From positions 62,001 to 126,000 of the forward strand of contig DASXML010000074.1 of NCBI GenBank assembly GCA_036495715.1: a stretch of DNA of 64,000 nt, in the 5' to 3' direction. The notes under the pieces are model-generated. The model saw nothing but the letters and a program-made list of their open reading frames with translations. It made no database searches and was not told the origin of the DNA. Source of the DNA: Scandinavium sp036495715. GTDB taxonomy: Bacteria; Pseudomonadota; Gammaproteobacteria; Enterobacterales; Enterobacteriaceae. The translations under genes and the position numbers were made by a program. This document shows, one piece after another, positions 62,570 to 64,000 of this stretch; within the stretch, counting starts at the first letter, position 1, and each line of letters begins with the position of its first letter.

Positions 62570-62962
62570 ATGAAAAAGTTAGTGAAGTGGATTGTCGCCG
62601 CTGCCGTCGTCGGCGCGCTGGCGGGCTGTGTCTCGCGTACGGCCCCCATTGATACGGTGCAGGATCAAGTGGCGACGGGTCATACCGAAGCCCAGGTTCG
62701 CAATGCTATTTTAAAAGCGGGCCTTAACCGCCAGTGGATCATGACAGATGCAGGCCCAGGCGTAATTAAAGGTCGCCAGCAAAGCCGCGGTCATACCGCT
62801 AATATTCTGGTGCAATATTCAGCTAACAGCTACATCATCAAATATGATGGCAGCACTAATCTGATGGCCGAAGGCGGTAAAATTCATAAGAATTACAATC
62901 GCTGGGTGCATAATCTCAGTCAGGATATTCAGATTAGCCTCGCCAGCGCCACTCAACAGTAG
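62570..62962 (+). CDS. small outer-membrane-type lipoprotein, function unknown
   Basis: Not recognised as a named K-12 gene. The 130-residue product starts MKKLVKWIVAAAVVGALAGC, a lipoprotein signal with lipobox LAGC and cysteine at residue 20. Ser at +2 after the following Val does not suggest inner membrane retention. The mature part has no cysteine and is hydrophilic, with GHTEAQVRNAILKAGLNRQW, GVIKGRQQSRGHTANILVQY and a Tyr/Asn-rich C-terminus. The start is fixed by GGAG six bases upstream. It lies between yhhT and the lipid-cluster genes on the same strand and may belong with them. A hairpin follows it, so it is probably transcribed separately. Confidence 0.85.
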   Translation: MKKLVKWIVAAAVVGALAGCVSRTAPIDTVQDQVATGHTEAQVRNAILKAGLNRQWIMTDAGPGVIKGRQQSRGHTANILVQYSANSYIIKYDGSTNLMAEGGKIHKNYNRWVHNLSQDIQISLASATQQ

Positions 62963-62971
62963 GTGTTATTT

Positions 62972-63004
62972 CGGGATACCGGCCTGCACAGGCTCGATAT
63001 CCCG
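62972..63004 (+). terminator. possible terminator after the lipoprotein gene
   Basis: CGGGATA (62972-62978) pairs with TATCCCG (62998-63004), with an inner GCCTG-CAC-AGGC pairing. Only a loose T-rich stretch (TTACGTTTTA) follows, so termination may be partial. Confidence 0.5.
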
Positions 63005-63196
63005 TTACGTTTTACGTGCCAAAACGATTAATGCCAAATTTAAGACTACTCCGCCTTACAGATATTCGCCAGCCTGCCGACAACATTGTAGGATAGGGGC
63101 GAAAATAACGGTCGCGCCGCGATTTTCCGCGTGAATAAAACGATAATAAATGGCATAGCTTTCTTTTAGGCACATTGACAGACCAGGCTCGCACTA

Positions 63197-63919
63197 ATGA
63201 ATTTTGCATTGAATCTCATCGACTGGCAGGCCCGCGCGCCAGGCTTAAGCGACAACGCACAATGGCTTGATTGGGCGCATCACGCACATCCCATCGACTC
63301 GACAGCGCCACAGGCTAAACTGACGGCGTTGCCGATGATGACCGCCCGTCGCCTGAGCTCGGGTAGCAAACTCGCGGTGGAATGCGGACTGTCGATGCTG
63401 CAACAACACGCCATTGACGCGGTGCTCTACACCAGCCGTCACGGCGAGCTGGAGCGTAACTACCGTATTCTCGAAGCTCTGGCGACACAGCAATCCGTCT
63501 CCCCCACGGATTTCGCCCTCTCGGTACATAACGCCGCCGTTGGCAACCTGACCATCGTGGCGCAACAGCCCGTGGTATCGTCGTCGCTTGCCGCCGGAAA
63601 AGACACGTTTCAACAGGGTTTGTGTGAAGTCATCAGCCTGTTACACGCAGGCTATCAGCGGGTGCTGATGGTGGATTTCGACGGCGCACTGCCCCCGTTT
63701 TATCACCCTGATTTACCCGAGAATATGCCGACATGGGCGTATGCCTGCGCGATGGTCTTTGAGGCCGGGAGTGCGCTTCATTGCACCACTCAGTCGGGCG
63801 GCAGCGAAGCAGAAACTGGGCTGCCACAAAGTCTGTCGTTCCTGCGCCATTACCTGAATGACGACCGCGAATTCGTGATTGACGGTGAAGTATCCCGTTG
63901 GTGCTGGAGCCGCGCATGA
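63197..63919 (+). CDS. beta-ketoacyl synthase-like protein (chain-length-factor type) of an aryl-polyene-like cluster
   Basis: The 240-residue product resembles the N-terminal thiolase-fold half of a ketosynthase. It has MTARRLSSGSKLAVECGLSM near residues 48-67, then AVLYTSRHGELERNYRILEA, SPTDFALSVHNAAVGNLTIV and GYQRVLMVDFDGALPP. At half the normal ketosynthase length, with His or Ser where the catalytic Cys would be, it fits the beta-ketoacyl synthase-like family (PF13723) found as the first gene of aryl-polyene clusters. It overlaps the next gene by 4 bp. In E. coli O157 a related lipid gene cluster including acpT lies at this chromosomal position; K-12 keeps only acpT. Confidence 0.8.
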   Translation: MNFALNLIDWQARAPGLSDNAQWLDWAHHAHPIDSTAPQAKLTALPMMTARRLSSGSKLAVECGLSMLQQHAIDAVLYTSRHGELERNYRILEALATQQSVSPTDFALSVHNAAVGNLTIVAQQPVVSSSLAAGKDTFQQGLCEVISLLHAGYQRVLMVDFDGALPPFYHPDLPENMPTWAYACAMVFEAGSALHCTTQSGGSEAETGLPQSLSFLRHYLNDDREFVIDGEVSRWCWSRA

Positions 63920-64000
63920 CGGCCGTCAGTACCCGTTTTAATCGCCTGTGGCGCATTTTCGCCACCGGGTTTTGCTTCTCGCTGTTCGGAATAGGCGGGC
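63916..64000 (+). CDS. lysophospholipid acyltransferase-like protein, partial (N-terminus only)
   Basis: An ATG at 63916 overlaps the stop of the previous gene as ATGA and opens a frame, MTAVSTRFNRLWRIFATGFC then FSLFGIGG, that runs off the window after 28 residues. An N-terminal amphipathic and hydrophobic segment of this kind is typical of the LPLAT acyltransferases that follow the ketosynthase-like gene in aryl-polyene clusters. The call depends on context, as no catalytic HX4D motif is in view. Confidence 0.6.
   Translation, partial: MTAVSTRFNRLWRIFATGFCFSLFGIGG

Overview
The window is a chromosomal segment of a member of the Enterobacteriaceae close to Escherichia, Enterobacter and Citrobacter. 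Almost every gene has a recognisable E. coli counterpart of nearly the same length, and gene order follows the E. coli malPQ-malT-glp-glg-asd-gnt-ggt-ugp-liv-rpoH-fts-zntA-tusA-yhhQ-dcrB-yhhT region. The intergenic gaps carry REP/BIME and ERIC repeats typical of enterics. The genus cannot be fixed from the sequence alone. Coding is dense, most genes are core, and no rRNA, tRNA, phage, insertion sequence or CRISPR array was seen.

Layout. 1-7256: maltodextrin use (malQ cut by the window edge, malP) and its activator malT, divergent, with MalT boxes and a CRP site between. 7383-11206: glycerol-3-phosphate genes glpEGR and divergent glpD. 11354-20741: the glycogen operon glgBXCAP. 20988-22896: asd and yhgN. 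22970-25966: gluconate uptake and phosphorylation (gntKU) with repressor gntR. 26129-28908: yhhW, yhhX, the iron-regulated sRNA gene ryhB with its Fur box, and yhhY. 29016-31271: ggt and yhhA. 31268-36239: ugpBAECQ for glycerol-3-phosphate uptake, preceded by an array of PhoB-box-like 11-bp units. 36510-43449: branched-chain amino acid uptake livKHMGF and livJ, with panM between livK and livJ. 43673-46798: a GABA-type aminotransferase and a divergent MocR/GabR-type regulator. 46960-51546: rpoH and the ftsYEX operon. 51685-56049: rsmD, yhhL, yhhM, yhhN and zntA. 56139-58949: a three-gene TRAP transporter. 59123-62172: tusA, yhhQ, dcrB, yhhT. 62570-64000: a small lipoprotein gene and the first two genes of what looks like an aryl-polyene/acpT-type lipid cluster that continues past the window.

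Differences from the E. coli K-12 arrangement stand out. The rtc genes are missing between malT and glpR, and yhhS is missing between dcrB and yhhT. Two accessory cassettes are inserted: aminotransferase plus MocR regulator between livJ and rpoH, and the TRAP transporter between zntA and tusA. An aryl-polyene-like cluster starts downstream of yhhT.

I found no convincing wholly new system. The observations most worth checking are a Lys39-to-Thr change at the activator site of GlgC, a run of ten 11-bp Pho-box-like units upstream of ugpB, a long ERIC element with about 137 extra bases in the control region of the aminotransferase/MocR pair, a three-copy dispersed repeat with a conserved GTACGTGAGGAT core, and a perfect 16-bp inverted repeat ahead of the lipid cluster.
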